Positions 41,249 through 48,933 of a stretch of 58,031 nucleotides of DNA are shown here, one piece after another. The stretch covers positions 1 to 58,031 of IMG/VR virus record IMGVR_UViG_3300049216_000357. One strand, 5' to 3'. A program made the translations under genes and the position numbers. The stretch's first letter is position 1. Each line of letters opens with the position of its first letter. Origin of the DNA: a virus. The notes beneath the pieces are model-generated. The model was not told the DNA's origin, made no database searches, and saw only the letters and a list, made by a program, of their open reading frames with translations.

Positions 41249-42280
41249 ATGGATGCTATACAAATCGACCATCTACCAATCACAGAAAAAGATAATAGAA
41301 CGATCTTTAGAAAAGCCCACAATCGGGAAAACCCTTACGCTCAAATAAGTAAAGCGTTACTTAAAGACCGTCGTGTTTCAGCAAAAGGTAAAGGAATAAT
41401 GTGTTATTTACTGGGTTTGCCAGACAACTGGGAAATAAATATTAGCGAATTATCTAGCAATTTTTCGGACGGCGAAAAAAGTATAAAAAGCGGGATTAGG
41501 GAACTTATATCGCTTGGCTATATAGAAAAACGCCAAGATAGAACGCCTCACGGATATTTTGGGCGTACCGTAATGTTGGTGTATGAAGAGCCAATAAAGA
41601 CCCCTCAGCCCTTACAAAAAAGAGTACGCCGTTCACCGTTAGCCCAAAAACGGCCAGCCGTTAAACGGCCAGCCGAAAATGGCACACTAATAAATACAGA
41701 ATATACAAAAACAGAAGAACTACTAAAAAACAACAACAAACAACCAAGCCATCGATGCCCTGAAACCCAGGGCATCGAGCAAGCACCAAAACCTCAAATC
41801 GAGCCTGCCAGCTCTGTTGTTGTTGATTTTGAGGTTGATGACTTGATGAACCTGACTCAAGGCTGGGCGGTATCCAGAGTATTGATGGACACCTGGGCGA
41901 AAAAGCATGGAGTGTCCTACGTGCTTCAGAAAATTGAGCTTACCAAGTCTGCAATTGCCTTAAACCAGGTCAAAAAGCCCGGGGCCTATTTGAACAAAGC
42001 CATCAGTTTTGATTGGCTGCCGCCAGCTCCAGCAGAAGAGGAAGGTGAGAAGGCGTCAAATTCGCTTGTGGCGACAGTTTATCCTTCACACGAGGAAAAT
42101 GTAGCTTGGTACGCTTCGCTGGCTAAGAATGAGAAATTAGCGGTTTTAGACGAGGCCATCTTTAGGCGCCCGTTGTTCAAGGACCAGTTGGAACAGCAAA
42201 ACCTCTCTGTCTTGGATGCTTTCTTTACGGGAACACCCTGGTTTAAAGTGCTGATGGGTAACGTGGGGAGGGCGGTATGA
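41249..42280 (+). CDS. Replication initiator with winged-helix domain, cassette A
   Basis: This is a 343-aa protein. Residues about 14-110 (DNRTIFRKAHNRENPYAQIS, VSAKGKGIMCYLLGLPDNWE, SDGEKSIKSGIRELISLGYI) form the N-terminal winged helix of plasmid and phage initiators of this type. A Pro/Lys linker follows, its codons holding 15-bp palindromes (41636-41675). The C-terminal helical part (residues about 195-343) is shared with 34203 and 50481. It overlaps the ProQ/FinO gene by 4 bp. It is transcribed divergently from parA. Confidence 0.85.
   Translation: MDAIQIDHLPITEKDNRTIFRKAHNRENPYAQISKALLKDRRVSAKGKGIMCYLLGLPDNWEINISELSSNFSDGEKSIKSGIRELISLGYIEKRQDRTPHGYFGRTVMLVYEEPIKTPQPLQKRVRRSPLAQKRPAVKRPAENGTLINTEYTKTEELLKNNNKQPSHRCPETQGIEQAPKPQIEPASSVVVDFEVDDLMNLTQGWAVSRVLMDTWAKKHGVSYVLQKIELTKSAIALNQVKKPGAYLNKAISFDWLPPAPAEEEGEKASNSLVATVYPSHEENVAWYASLAKNEKLAVLDEAIFRRPLFKDQLEQQNLSVLDAFFTGTPWFKVLMGNVGRAV
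41636..41675. repeat. 15-bp iteron-like palindromes inside rep of cassette A
   Basis: CGGCCAGCCG occurs at 41651-41660 and 41666-41675, and a weaker match CCGTTAGCCC at 41636-41645, all at 15-bp steps. The homologous position of the cassette B rep carries CGGCATGCCG at the same steps. Codons change accordingly (RPAVKRPA versus RHAVNRHA). The repeats probably serve as initiator sites with copy-specific sequence. Confidence 0.65.
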
Positions 42281-42657
42281 CGGAAAAAACCAAGGAAATA
42301 GATAAGAAATTTATTCGTGCGCGGATGCTTTCGATATTGTGTTGGAGGTTTCCTAAAGCCTTTTTTCCTTTGAATGAACCGGCCAAGCCGCTAAAGATAA
42401 ATATAATCAAAGATATTTTGGCAACTTTAAAAAAGAAGCCTCAAAACTGTGCACGAGATTTAAAAATCTTCCTAAGTTGGTATACGAGTCAAAAATACTA
42501 CTTGCAGGCTTTATTATCTGCCAATTCAAAAAGAATCAATCTTGAGGGAGATGAATTAGAAGAGGTACTAGAAAGGCACCGTGAACGTGCTAAATTTGAA
42601 TTAGAGAAGAAACTTCAAGAATTTAAAAATCAGGCGAAAACAAAGGAGGAGAATTGA
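42277..42657 (+). CDS. ProQ/FinO-family RNA chaperone
   Basis: This is a 126-aa protein. LSILCWRFPKAFFPLNEPAK, then PLKINIIKDILATLKKKP, LKIFLSWYTSQKYYLQALLS and RINLEGDELEEVLERHRERA reproduce the FinO domain (residues about 12-110) with its PLK-I-I-DI signature. A Lys-rich tail follows. FinO-type proteins bind stem-loop RNAs and bring antisense RNAs to their targets, classically on plasmids. Its coupling to rep (4-bp overlap) and the hairpin element upstream suggest control of replication by RNA. Confidence 0.82.
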   Translation: MTEKTKEIDKKFIRARMLSILCWRFPKAFFPLNEPAKPLKINIIKDILATLKKKPQNCARDLKIFLSWYTSQKYYLQALLSANSKRINLEGDELEEVLERHRERAKFELEKKLQEFKNQAKTKEEN

Positions 42658-42658
42658 G

Positions 42659-42892
42659 ATGAGTGCTTACAAAGACACATTGACCTTATATGAAGAATTG
42701 GTTGCTAGTGGAGTGCCAGAGGAACAAGCCAAAGTGCAGGCACATCAATTGGGAGGTGTCGGTACCTATGTTGGAAACGCCATCAATGAAATGAATAGTA
42801 AACTGGATAAGATAGACAAAGACCTAATATGGATGCGAGTCATAGGAGCAGCAATGATTGTGGCTTTTCTTTCTAATGCTTGGTTTAAGTGA
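42659..42892 (+). CDS. Small membrane-anchored coiled-coil protein
   Basis: This is a 77-aa protein 1 bp after the ProQ/FinO gene. An N-terminal helix (YKDTLTLYEELVASGVPEEQ), a short coiled coil (INEMNSKLDKIDKDLIWM) and a C-terminal membrane helix (IGAAMIVAFLSNAWF) give the same layout as the 104-aa protein at 37452-37766. Such DUF1640-like proteins are common on mobile elements. The function is unknown. Confidence 0.6.
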   Translation: MSAYKDTLTLYEELVASGVPEEQAKVQAHQLGGVGTYVGNAINEMNSKLDKIDKDLIWMRVIGAAMIVAFLSNAWFK

Positions 42893-42919
42893 TAATGGTA
42901 ACGTGGGAAGAGCGCTGTA

Positions 42920-43156
42920 ATGCCCACAAAAATCAACGAACTCGACCTCATCGGCCAGAAGTTTGGATTGCTGACTATTCGTGAAGTTTGGCGTGATAAG
43001 AGTGAGAGAAAGAGAATTATGGTGGCCTGTATTTGCAAGTGCGGGCGACCGTGGCGAGGGAGTTACTATTACCTACAGCAGGGCAAAACTAAGTCTTGTG
43101 GGTGTCTATTTGACAAATCCAGGAACACCACCGGCTGGCGTAAGAATCTCTCCTAG
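42920..43156 (+). CDS. Zinc-binding AP2/HNH-associated small protein
   Basis: This 78-aa protein has the pattern DLIGQKFGLLTIREVWRDKS, CICKCGRPW and KTKSCGCL. The C-x-C-G ... S-C-G-C cysteine pairs and the G-K-F-G-L-L-T start are the N-terminal module of phage AP2/HNH-type proteins, here without the endonuclease part. It may be a small DNA-binding remnant or a stand-alone zinc protein. Confidence 0.65.
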   Translation: MPTKINELDLIGQKFGLLTIREVWRDKSERKRIMVACICKCGRPWRGSYYYLQQGKTKSCGCLFDKSRNTTGWRKNLS

Positions 43157-43166
43157 TTATGAATAA

Positions 43167-43290
43167 TCAAATCTAGGATAGTGGAGAGATGGCTGAGCGG
43201 CTGATAGCAGCAGCCTGAAAAGCTGTAAGTCGGTGCTAACCCACCGATTCGAGGGTTCAAATCCCTCTCTCTCCATTATCTTAGATTTGA
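43167..43290. repeat. Inverted repeat extending the tRNA acceptor stem
   Basis: Sixteen bases before the tRNA (43167-43182, TCAAATCTAGGATAGT) pair with the sixteen after its 3' stem (43275-43290, ATTATCTTAGATTTGA) at all positions, two of them G-T. Joined to the 7-bp acceptor stem this makes a continuous 23-bp helix in RNA. Normal tRNA precursors do not have this. The G-T pairs favour pairing at the RNA level. Confidence 0.8.
43183..43275 (+). tRNA. Serine-type tRNA with GAA anticodon
   Basis: This is a full type II cloverleaf: acceptor GGAGAGA/TCTCTCC, D arm GCT/AGC with an 11-nt loop containing GG, anticodon stem GCAGC/GCTGT around CTGAAAA, a 24-nt variable region with TCGGTG/CACCGA, and T arm GAGGG-TTCAAAT-CCCTC. 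The body matches bacterial tRNA-Ser, but loop positions 34-36 (43217-43219) read GAA, the phenylalanine anticodon. The base after the acceptor is A and CCA is not encoded. It is flanked by a long inverted repeat. Confidence 0.85.
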
Positions 43291-43419
43291 CTCGTTATTT
43301 TATTTTTAATGTCCGTATAGGCTTTGTCAATGAGAACGCCTCTTAAAATGTTCCACACGAAACATTATCAGGAATTTATGATATTAATATAGTGAGCTCT
43401 AAAATAAAGGATAGGAAGA

Positions 43420-43854
43420 ATGCATAGTCATAGGTCGTTATATGAAAGAGACTTTTATAGTTGGGCCCTTGAAAGCGCGCATTTACTTCGTTCTGGAAAG
43501 TTTAATAATCTGGACACTCAACATATAGCTGAGGAAATTGAAAATATGGCGCGACAAGAGGAAAGAGAACTTGAGCATCGATTTGAAACTTTGATTGCGC
43601 ATCTCTTAAAGTTAAGAAATTACCCTGAAAAGACTGGGAATAGTAATAGCTGGCAAGCCACTGTTAAAGAGCAGAGATTTAGAATAAACAAGCTCATCAG
43701 AAAAAACCCTGGCTTAAAGCACAAACAAGAAGAAATATTTGAAGATGCCTATAAAGGAGCCACATTAATAGCCGCTGCTGATATGCATGTTAATGAATTT
43801 CAATTCCCGTCAGTTTGCCCTTTTACGCTTGAAGAATGTCTTGTGGAGCGATAA
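43420..43854 (+). CDS. DUF29 protein, copy 1
   Basis: This is a 144-aa protein. YERDFYSWALESAHLLRSGK, IAEEIENMARQEERELEHRF, then ETLIAHLLKLRNYPEKTG and a C-terminal FQFPSVCPFTLEECLVER show the complete DUF29 layout, an all-helical family of unknown function common on mobile elements. A second copy is at 49991-50434. It follows the tRNA-like gene. Confidence 0.92.
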   Translation: MHSHRSLYERDFYSWALESAHLLRSGKFNNLDTQHIAEEIENMARQEERELEHRFETLIAHLLKLRNYPEKTGNSNSWQATVKEQRFRINKLIRKNPGLKHKQEEIFEDAYKGATLIAAADMHVNEFQFPSVCPFTLEECLVER

Positions 43855-43862
43855 TTCGGTTT

Positions 43863-44187
43863 TCACGTAAGATAACTCATCACCTCATTCTTAGCTTCTT
43901 CCCATCCATAGCACACGAGCACGCAATAGCCTATTGCTTTCAGCTTATCGTGCATTTCCTCTTGGGACTTCGTCACTTTCCCCTTAGGCCTTTTGAACTC
44001 TATAAACAGCCCATGGAGCCCTTTAGAGGGTATTGCAATGAATACATCCGGTATGCCGGGTGTGACGCCTTGTCGCTGCAAATTTCTGGCCTCTTTGCCA
44101 TTTCTAAAGCCGCCATTGGGGATAGTGGCCTATCCACTCAAAAAAGCTTTTCTGTATTTGACTCTCTAATAGAGCAATCTGACCCAT
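43863..44187 (-). pseudogene. VRR-NUC nuclease gene broken by a frameshift
   Basis: The 3' part (to 44081 and further upstream in frame) encodes NGKEARNLQRQGVTPGIPDV, then LFIEFKRPKGKVTKSQEEMH and LKAIGYCVLVCYGWEEA, the VRR-NUC core with PD and EFK catalytic residues. The 5' part from ATG 44187 (IALLESQIQKSFFEWIGHYP) is the family N-terminus in another frame. The two meet near 44130, where the IPNGGFR segment follows in the shifted phase. A small deletion is likely. A functional Holliday-junction-type nuclease is no longer made unless the short ATG at 44081 is used. Confidence 0.7.
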
Positions 44188-44211
44188 GAAAAAACATCAA
44201 TTTGATTATGG

Positions 44212-44217
44212 TATAAT
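44212..44217 (+). promoter_or_regulatory. Extended -10 promoter of the outer-membrane protein gene
   Basis: TATGGTATAAT (44207-44217) is an extended -10 (TGN-TATAAT) 31 bp before the ATG at 44248. TACTGGAG (44231-44238) supplies the ribosome site. A good -35 is not needed with this element and none is clear. This promoter belongs to the single gene that follows. Confidence 0.55.
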
Positions 44218-44247
44218 GAATTATCGTAATTACTGGAGAATAAAACA

Positions 44248-44949
44248 ATGAGGAAGTTATATAACCTGTTATTCCTGTTATTATTAATTTTTCCAGGAAT
44301 TATTACAGCCTATGAGAGTTTTACGCGCTATATCGGATTTGAGGCACAGATTAGGCGAACGAACTTTAGGGGAGGGTATGGAGATAATTTCTTGCCTCAT
44401 AACCTTTTCCAGCGCAATCCTTACGTAGGTGTAAAGTTTAACGAATACGCCGGATTAGAAGTCGGTTATGGGTCGACTATTTCTAGAACTCGAGGGGCTA
44501 CTTTAACCACTGGCGACGTATGTGGAGGAGTCATTATTCCTCCCATGCTTTCCCCTATAAGGTTTATAAGCACCATAAAAATACACTACCCTCATGTAAA
44601 TATTTTAGCCTTTTATCATTTTCGAGAAGATGTTCCTGTTCAATTGCTTGGGTCAGCGGGTATAGGAATGAGTTTCATAAAAGGAGAGGTAATACGACAA
44701 ACAGTTTCCATAGCTAATCGTCCTGTTTATTGGGTAAGAACTTTCTCCTCCCATAAAAATGTTCTGCGCTTAGGAGGAGGGGTGCAATATCTCTTCACAC
44801 CTAGTTTAGGATTAAGAGGAACCTTTTTCTGGGAAAATACACACCGATTTGTCATGGTGCCAAATGACCATGTACCATCTCTTTTTGTGCCTATCATAAA
44901 AACCAAGAAAACCATTTTATATGGGTTAGGGATGTTCATAGGTTGGTAG
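44248..44949 (+). CDS. Outer-membrane beta-barrel protein
   Basis: This is a 233-aa protein with a signal peptide (residues 1-21, LLFLLLLIFPGIITA followed by Y). The mature part has amphipathic strands typical of an eight-stranded barrel: PYVGVKFNEYAGLEVGYGST, VQLLGSAGIGMSFIKGE, VLRLGGGVQYLFTPSLGLRG, then GLGMFIGW with an aromatic C-terminus. It has its own promoter and is not a structural phage gene. It may alter the surface of the lysogen, as morons do. This is inference. Confidence 0.8.
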   Translation: MRKLYNLLFLLLLIFPGIITAYESFTRYIGFEAQIRRTNFRGGYGDNFLPHNLFQRNPYVGVKFNEYAGLEVGYGSTISRTRGATLTTGDVCGGVIIPPMLSPIRFISTIKIHYPHVNILAFYHFREDVPVQLLGSAGIGMSFIKGEVIRQTVSIANRPVYWVRTFSSHKNVLRLGGGVQYLFTPSLGLRGTFFWENTHRFVMVPNDHVPSLFVPIIKTKKTILYGLGMFIGW

Positions 44950-44988
44950 CCTATGGCAATTTGTCGGCTGCTGCTAAATACTAGTGTG

Positions 44989-46347
44989 TTAAGCTCGCCT
45001 ACGATGCCTTAAAACAACACGCTTCTTATGTTTAAGGCAAGGTCCCAACAGCTCTACCATATCTCCAAGAGTTATGTGGCCCCCTTTGGCGAAAAAAGTT
45101 CCAGGGGGATATGAACCAAAGAACACCTCTGGAGGTGGTCCGTGAGGTGCATCATGATGTAGAAGCGGTGGAACCCATGATATTTCTCTTCCTCCAGTTG
45201 GTAAATCCTCAAAACTCGTCCCTCCTGGTATACCTGGAACATGATGAGGAGGTGGTAATCCTGGAGCAGCATGCGGATGCAGATGTGGTGCTCCAGGAAG
45301 TGGATGAACAGCGCGGTATCGGTTAATCCATGTTCCATCTGGTTCTGGTTCTGGTAATGCTAGAGGCGCATGTACATGTGGTGCTCCACCTCCGCCACCT
45401 CCACCACCATCATGATGTGAGTGAAAAGCCGCGTCTGCCATGTCATGGTCACCGCCGCCATCATCGACATCATGCGCAATAGCAGATTTCCTCCAAACCC
45501 TATTCCCTCTATTTCTTGTACTACGTGATAAGGGGGTACTTTTTCCGACTGGTACTGCCAGTTTGTTTGCCGCTGGAACTGGGTGTTGCTGCAATAATTC
45601 CATGGTCTTCGAAAAATCACGACTTAGCGCATCTCTTGTATGCTCCGGCTTCTCGTATGGCGATAATAAATATGAAACTTCCGCTTCAGGAGCTTCTCGC
45701 TTCAAGAATGGACCACATTCTGGACATGGTATTCTTTCAGTTCCTACTATTCCACCTCTTCCACCAGGTGGAAGAGCAGCAGCAACAGTCCGGTATGCAG
45801 GTAACTCATGTCCTGCTCTACCATACCCCATGTGTTCGCGTGTCTGCGTTACAACATCTCCCGCTGTCTCCCTACGACCATGAGGGAAAGGTCCAGTGGC
45901 GGAAGAAGGAGCCACCGCTGGTAATGGAGGCATGCCTGGCACTGCTTGATAGGCTTGCATTAAAGATGCTGGTTCAGAATGATTCCCAGAATAAGCAGAT
46001 ACCTGATTTGGGAATCGTATATTAACAGCTGTTCGAGGAGCATGAAATCCACCTCTTGGGTTAGGCAAACTTGTGCTAGCAACATTACGTTCAAAGGTCA
46101 GTCCTGGAGATGTTGTCGTCGGAGGAGGGTTCTCTCGTCTAAAAGTAGTAATTCCTTCCCAAACAGCATGATGCGGATGCTGTGGATGCATGCCATAGGC
46201 ATAAGAAACATCGTCATGGGGAAGGTCTGCCATATGTCTGGCAATAGGATATGGAAAACCTTTTTGTATAAAAAAATCAAGACGCTCTTTTGGGGACATA
46301 CCCCCAAGTTGCTCATGAAACTCCTGCCCATGAAAAGGAACGGACAT
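44989..46347 (-). CDS. Gly/His/Pro-rich protein with GG-tag, copy 1
   Basis: This is a 452-aa low-complexity protein. The first 60 residues are ordered (QLGGMSPKERLDFFIQKGFP). The middle has His, Gly and Pro runs, including a poly-Gly stretch near residue 315. The end FAKGGHITLGDMVELLGPCL matches FAKGGHINLGDVVELLGPYL of the 54101 product. It follows the LRR gene by 1 bp. A related C-terminal motif is found in the 16257 product. A virion or host-interaction role is guessed. Confidence 0.6.
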   Translation of the reverse strand: MSVPFHGQEFHEQLGGMSPKERLDFFIQKGFPYPIARHMADLPHDDVSYAYGMHPQHPHHAVWEGITTFRRENPPPTTTSPGLTFERNVASTSLPNPRGGFHAPRTAVNIRFPNQVSAYSGNHSEPASLMQAYQAVPGMPPLPAVAPSSATGPFPHGRRETAGDVVTQTREHMGYGRAGHELPAYRTVAAALPPGGRGGIVGTERIPCPECGPFLKREAPEAEVSYLLSPYEKPEHTRDALSRDFSKTMELLQQHPVPAANKLAVPVGKSTPLSRSTRNRGNRVWRKSAIAHDVDDGGGDHDMADAAFHSHHDGGGGGGGGAPHVHAPLALPEPEPDGTWINRYRAVHPLPGAPHLHPHAAPGLPPPHHVPGIPGGTSFEDLPTGGREISWVPPLLHHDAPHGPPPEVFFGSYPPGTFFAKGGHITLGDMVELLGPCLKHKKRVVLRHRRRA

Positions 46348-46348
46348 A

Positions 46349-47254
46349 TTATTGGACTCCTAATGTCATTCTTGTTGCATCTCTAAATGAAGCAATAGGC
46401 GGCTCACTTGCGCAAATATAATGAGCCACTCTTTTTCTTGCTGCATCAAAACCAAAAGTTAATGCTCTATATTCCATAGTATAACTTGCATCTATTCTTT
46501 CTATGTCAGAGGCACACAAGCGCTCTATGCCAGCAGCACTAAATGGACTACCAGATATATCTAATTCACGTAAAGATGTTATGCTTAGTAAATCGGGCAA
46601 ACAGGCATCTGTTAGCTTATTCTGGGCAAGCTTTAAATGGGTTAAGGTTCTATTCCTACCTAAACCTCTAATACCTACATCTGTTATGGAATTGGATGAA
46701 AGGTCTAATAATTTTAATATAGTGTTATCACCAAAAGCTGCTGCCCCGGCATCGCCAATACCACTACAGAAAAGTTTTAATTCTTCTAAAACTGGATGAC
46801 GACTTAAAAGAGCAGCCCCTGCATCTGCCACTCTCACTTGAAATAAACAAAGCTTGCGCAAACTTTTACTTGCAAGTATGTATTCCATAAATTGTACAGT
46901 TGGAAATCCATCTAGCAGCCCCAATTCTTGTAACGTCGCATTGGCAGGTAACGTGCTCAATGACACATCATAATTCGTTGGTGTAATAGATAATCTAACA
47001 ATGGTGGTATTAGTTCCTAGCAATTCTGTAATCACTGCATCGGGTATAGACCAGTCATTAGCAAAAAGTGCGTTTATATGGGTATTTTTATTTAAAGCCG
47101 CTACTAACGCCATACCATCTGCCATGGTTATTATTTTGACAGCTTCTTGAGATTCATCAGAGTATTCATACGGAACATGTTCATCTAAACGCAGCACCTG
47201 TTCTGTATACTCATTTCTCGCGATTCTCTCTAACAACTCTTGTGGTATTGGCAT
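46349..47254 (-). CDS. RNI-type leucine-rich repeat protein, copy 1
   Basis: This is a 301-aa protein. The N-terminus IPQELLERIARNEYTEQVLR is shared with the 55348 product. Residues about 75-265 hold leucine-rich repeats of the ribonuclease-inhibitor type: LKLLDLSSNSITDVGIRGLG, LTHLKLAQNKLTDACLPDLL and LRELDISGSPFSAAGIERLC. Such repeats bind proteins, and RNI-type LRRs are often seen in effectors of intracellular bacteria. It has its own conserved promoter. No signal peptide. Confidence 0.8.
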   Translation of the reverse strand: MPIPQELLERIARNEYTEQVLRLDEHVPYEYSDESQEAVKIITMADGMALVAALNKNTHINALFANDWSIPDAVITELLGTNTTIVRLSITPTNYDVSLSTLPANATLQELGLLDGFPTVQFMEYILASKSLRKLCLFQVRVADAGAALLSRHPVLEELKLFCSGIGDAGAAAFGDNTILKLLDLSSNSITDVGIRGLGRNRTLTHLKLAQNKLTDACLPDLLSITSLRELDISGSPFSAAGIERLCASDIERIDASYTMEYRALTFGFDAARKRVAHYICASEPPIASFRDATRMTLGVQ

Positions 47255-47399
47255 AACTCCTCCTTACGAGCAAACATTAATACGAGAGGAACAGCTTGCT
47301 ATTCCTCCCATAACCTCTGGTCTAGTAGTAAGGTGAAAATGTAGTAGAACACTTTTAAGTTACCAGAGCATCTAACTTGTACGCAAGTTGATTGTTCTT

Positions 47400-47428
47400 A
47401 TCTTATGGTAAATAAAGCCTAGGTTCAA
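47400..47428 (-). promoter_or_regulatory. Promoter of LRR operon, copy 1
   Basis: On the minus strand TTGAAC (47423-47428), 17 bp, TAAGAT (47400-47405). The -35 lies just past the stop of the tip protein gene. Downstream the leader has a small hairpin AACTTG/CAAGTT. Both promoter and hairpin recur before the second LRR gene, so a controlled, separate transcription of the LRR genes is likely. Confidence 0.55.
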
Positions 47429-47429
47429 C

Positions 47430-47750
47430 TTACATTCCCATCACTATCACACTTACTATCGGCATGTCTGTTGGGGTATGCCCATCGGCTGCAAGAGTGG
47501 TGACATTAAGTTGAGTTGGACTTAAAAGACCAAATGCTAAAAATCCTGAGCCGGCATTACTTATACCGCCACTACAGGCGTAGTACTTATTAGAGAAAGC
47601 ATTTTTAAATTGAATCTCATATTCTCCTTCACTAAGCTTTGTTACGTTAGACACACCTGAACTTTGTATCATACTTCCGTCTCGACCAAAGAACGTTACA
47701 AACACTTGGGTGGGTGCTCCACTTTTTTGAATGTTTAAATTTTGTGACAT
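47430..47750 (-). CDS. Tail-fibre tip domain protein, copy 1
   Basis: This is a 106-aa single domain: VFVTFFGRDGSMIQSSGVSN, then GEYEIQFKNAFSNKYYACSG and LNVTTLAADGHT. The FxG-xG...IQSxxVSNVT...GxYxIxFxxxFxNxxYxC pattern is the distal domain at the ends of many phage tail fibres, here as its own protein. It is similar to 56359-56679 and distantly to 47783-48175. It may cap the fibre and choose the receptor. Confidence 0.65.
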   Translation of the reverse strand: MSQNLNIQKSGAPTQVFVTFFGRDGSMIQSSGVSNVTKLSEGEYEIQFKNAFSNKYYACSGGISNAGSGFLAFGLLSPTQLNVTTLAADGHTPTDMPIVSVIVMGM

Positions 47751-47782
47751 AATTTTTCTCCCATCATAAATTTAAAGTATCA

Positions 47783-48175
47783 TCAATTATCAATGCTAAC
47801 CCACACACTTACAGTATTAAAATCCATCAGGCTGCCATTTAGTGCATAAGTTGTCACCGTAAGCACACCAACGCTAACAGGACTAAAATTAATAACACCA
47901 GGACCTCCAGTGATTCCTCCAACGCAGCTGTAATTTATATTTTCAAATACAGGCGAAAATGTAATCGTGTAGTTACCAGTATTGTTCCTTATTACACCAG
48001 AAACCCCCAGTGTGGTATTTATATTTCCATTCGTTCCATTAAACATAACACGTGCACTAATAGTCTCCGTGACTAAATCTGTAGAAGACTGCCAACCCGT
48101 CGTTACCGTAGTGCCAGAGACAGTGGCCATCAAAACTTGCACACCTTCTGATTCACCAGGAGGAACAATGGGCAA
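47783..48175 (-). CDS. Tail-fibre tip domain protein (second type)
   Basis: This is a 130-aa protein. After 30 residues it has the same domain: ARVMFNGTNGNINTTLGVSG, then GNYTITFSPVFENINYSCVG and LTVTTYALNGSLMDFNTVSV. It starts directly after the 48176 fibre stop. The truncated gene at 56723-56779 is a relative (PMDFNPINVSVS at its end). It is likely a distal fibre component. Confidence 0.65.
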   Translation of the reverse strand: MPIVPPGESEGVQVLMATVSGTTVTTGWQSSTDLVTETISARVMFNGTNGNINTTLGVSGVIRNNTGNYTITFSPVFENINYSCVGGITGGPGVINFSPVSVGVLTVTTYALNGSLMDFNTVSVWVSIDN

Positions 48176-48808
48176 TTAAATTGAATAACCAGTTGTTGTA
48201 CCCGCTGCATTCAAAGAAATACTTTGATTACCCGCGGTATTCTGCAACATCAACGAGTCTCCGCCTAATATTTGCACATTCCCACTAGAGGTAACTGCTC
48301 CAGTGCCGTTAGGCGAGAGATTGATGTTGCCATTGGGATTAGTGGAAGAGATGGTGTTTGCTGCAGTACCAAACATATTACACAGACTTAAATTGCCTAC
48401 TCGTATAGATTGCAAACCTGTAATATTCTGATATAGGCTAAAAGTGGGAGGTCCAGAAACTGCATCTCCATTGGTAACGAATATTTGACCAGAAGTTCCC
48501 ATTAAACTTCCCAAGGACCAAGTTCCAACGCCTGTCCTGGTCGCAATTCCGGTACTAGTTCCAAAATTAACCAATGCTTCTAAGTCAGACTGAAAAGAGA
48601 ATACAAAATTTCCACTCGTGGTTATTTCGGTAGGGTCAACCGTCATATTATTCTCAGTGCTATCAAAATCAAACTCAACACCTACACTCGTTACTGCGGT
48701 ATAGCCTCCGCCATAAGGAATTTGACGCCATGTTCCTGCTACTGTGGTGTTATCAATTAAATAAAAAGCATTAACACTCGGACCTACTATTGTTGAAATC
48801 ACAGTCAC
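48176..48808 (-). CDS. Tail-fibre-like protein
   Basis: This is a 210-aa beta-rich protein. GNINLSPNGTGAVTSSGNVQ and MGTSGQIFVTNGDAVSGPPT are typical fibre shaft modules. The frame stops in LNAAGTTTGYSI just before the tip proteins, so shaft and tips may have been one chain split into genes. It heads the minus-strand cassette ending at 44989. Confidence 0.65.
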   Translation of the reverse strand: MTVISTIVGPSVNAFYLIDNTTVAGTWRQIPYGGGYTAVTSVGVEFDFDSTENNMTVDPTEITTSGNFVFSFQSDLEALVNFGTSTGIATRTGVGTWSLGSLMGTSGQIFVTNGDAVSGPPTFSLYQNITGLQSIRVGNLSLCNMFGTAANTISSTNPNGNINLSPNGTGAVTSSGNVQILGGDSLMLQNTAGNQSISLNAAGTTTGYSI

Positions 48809-48933
48809 ACATCAAAAGAGTTAGATTTAAAGTAATGGCATTATAACACGAAAAAGCTACTTTTAGGTTTTCTGCAAGTCAATTTTATTCTGAAATATTT
48901 TAGCTTATTTCTTAGTGCATTTTAAAGTCCTAT

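Noticed and set aside
43867-44189. Plus-strand frame opposite the VRR-NUC gene
   Set aside because: The opposite strand clearly encodes VRR-NUC motifs; the plus frame has no recognisable features.
45111-46386. Plus-strand open frames opposite the Gly/His-rich gene
   Set aside because: Low-complexity complement of GC-richer codons; no ribosome sites and unlike composition.
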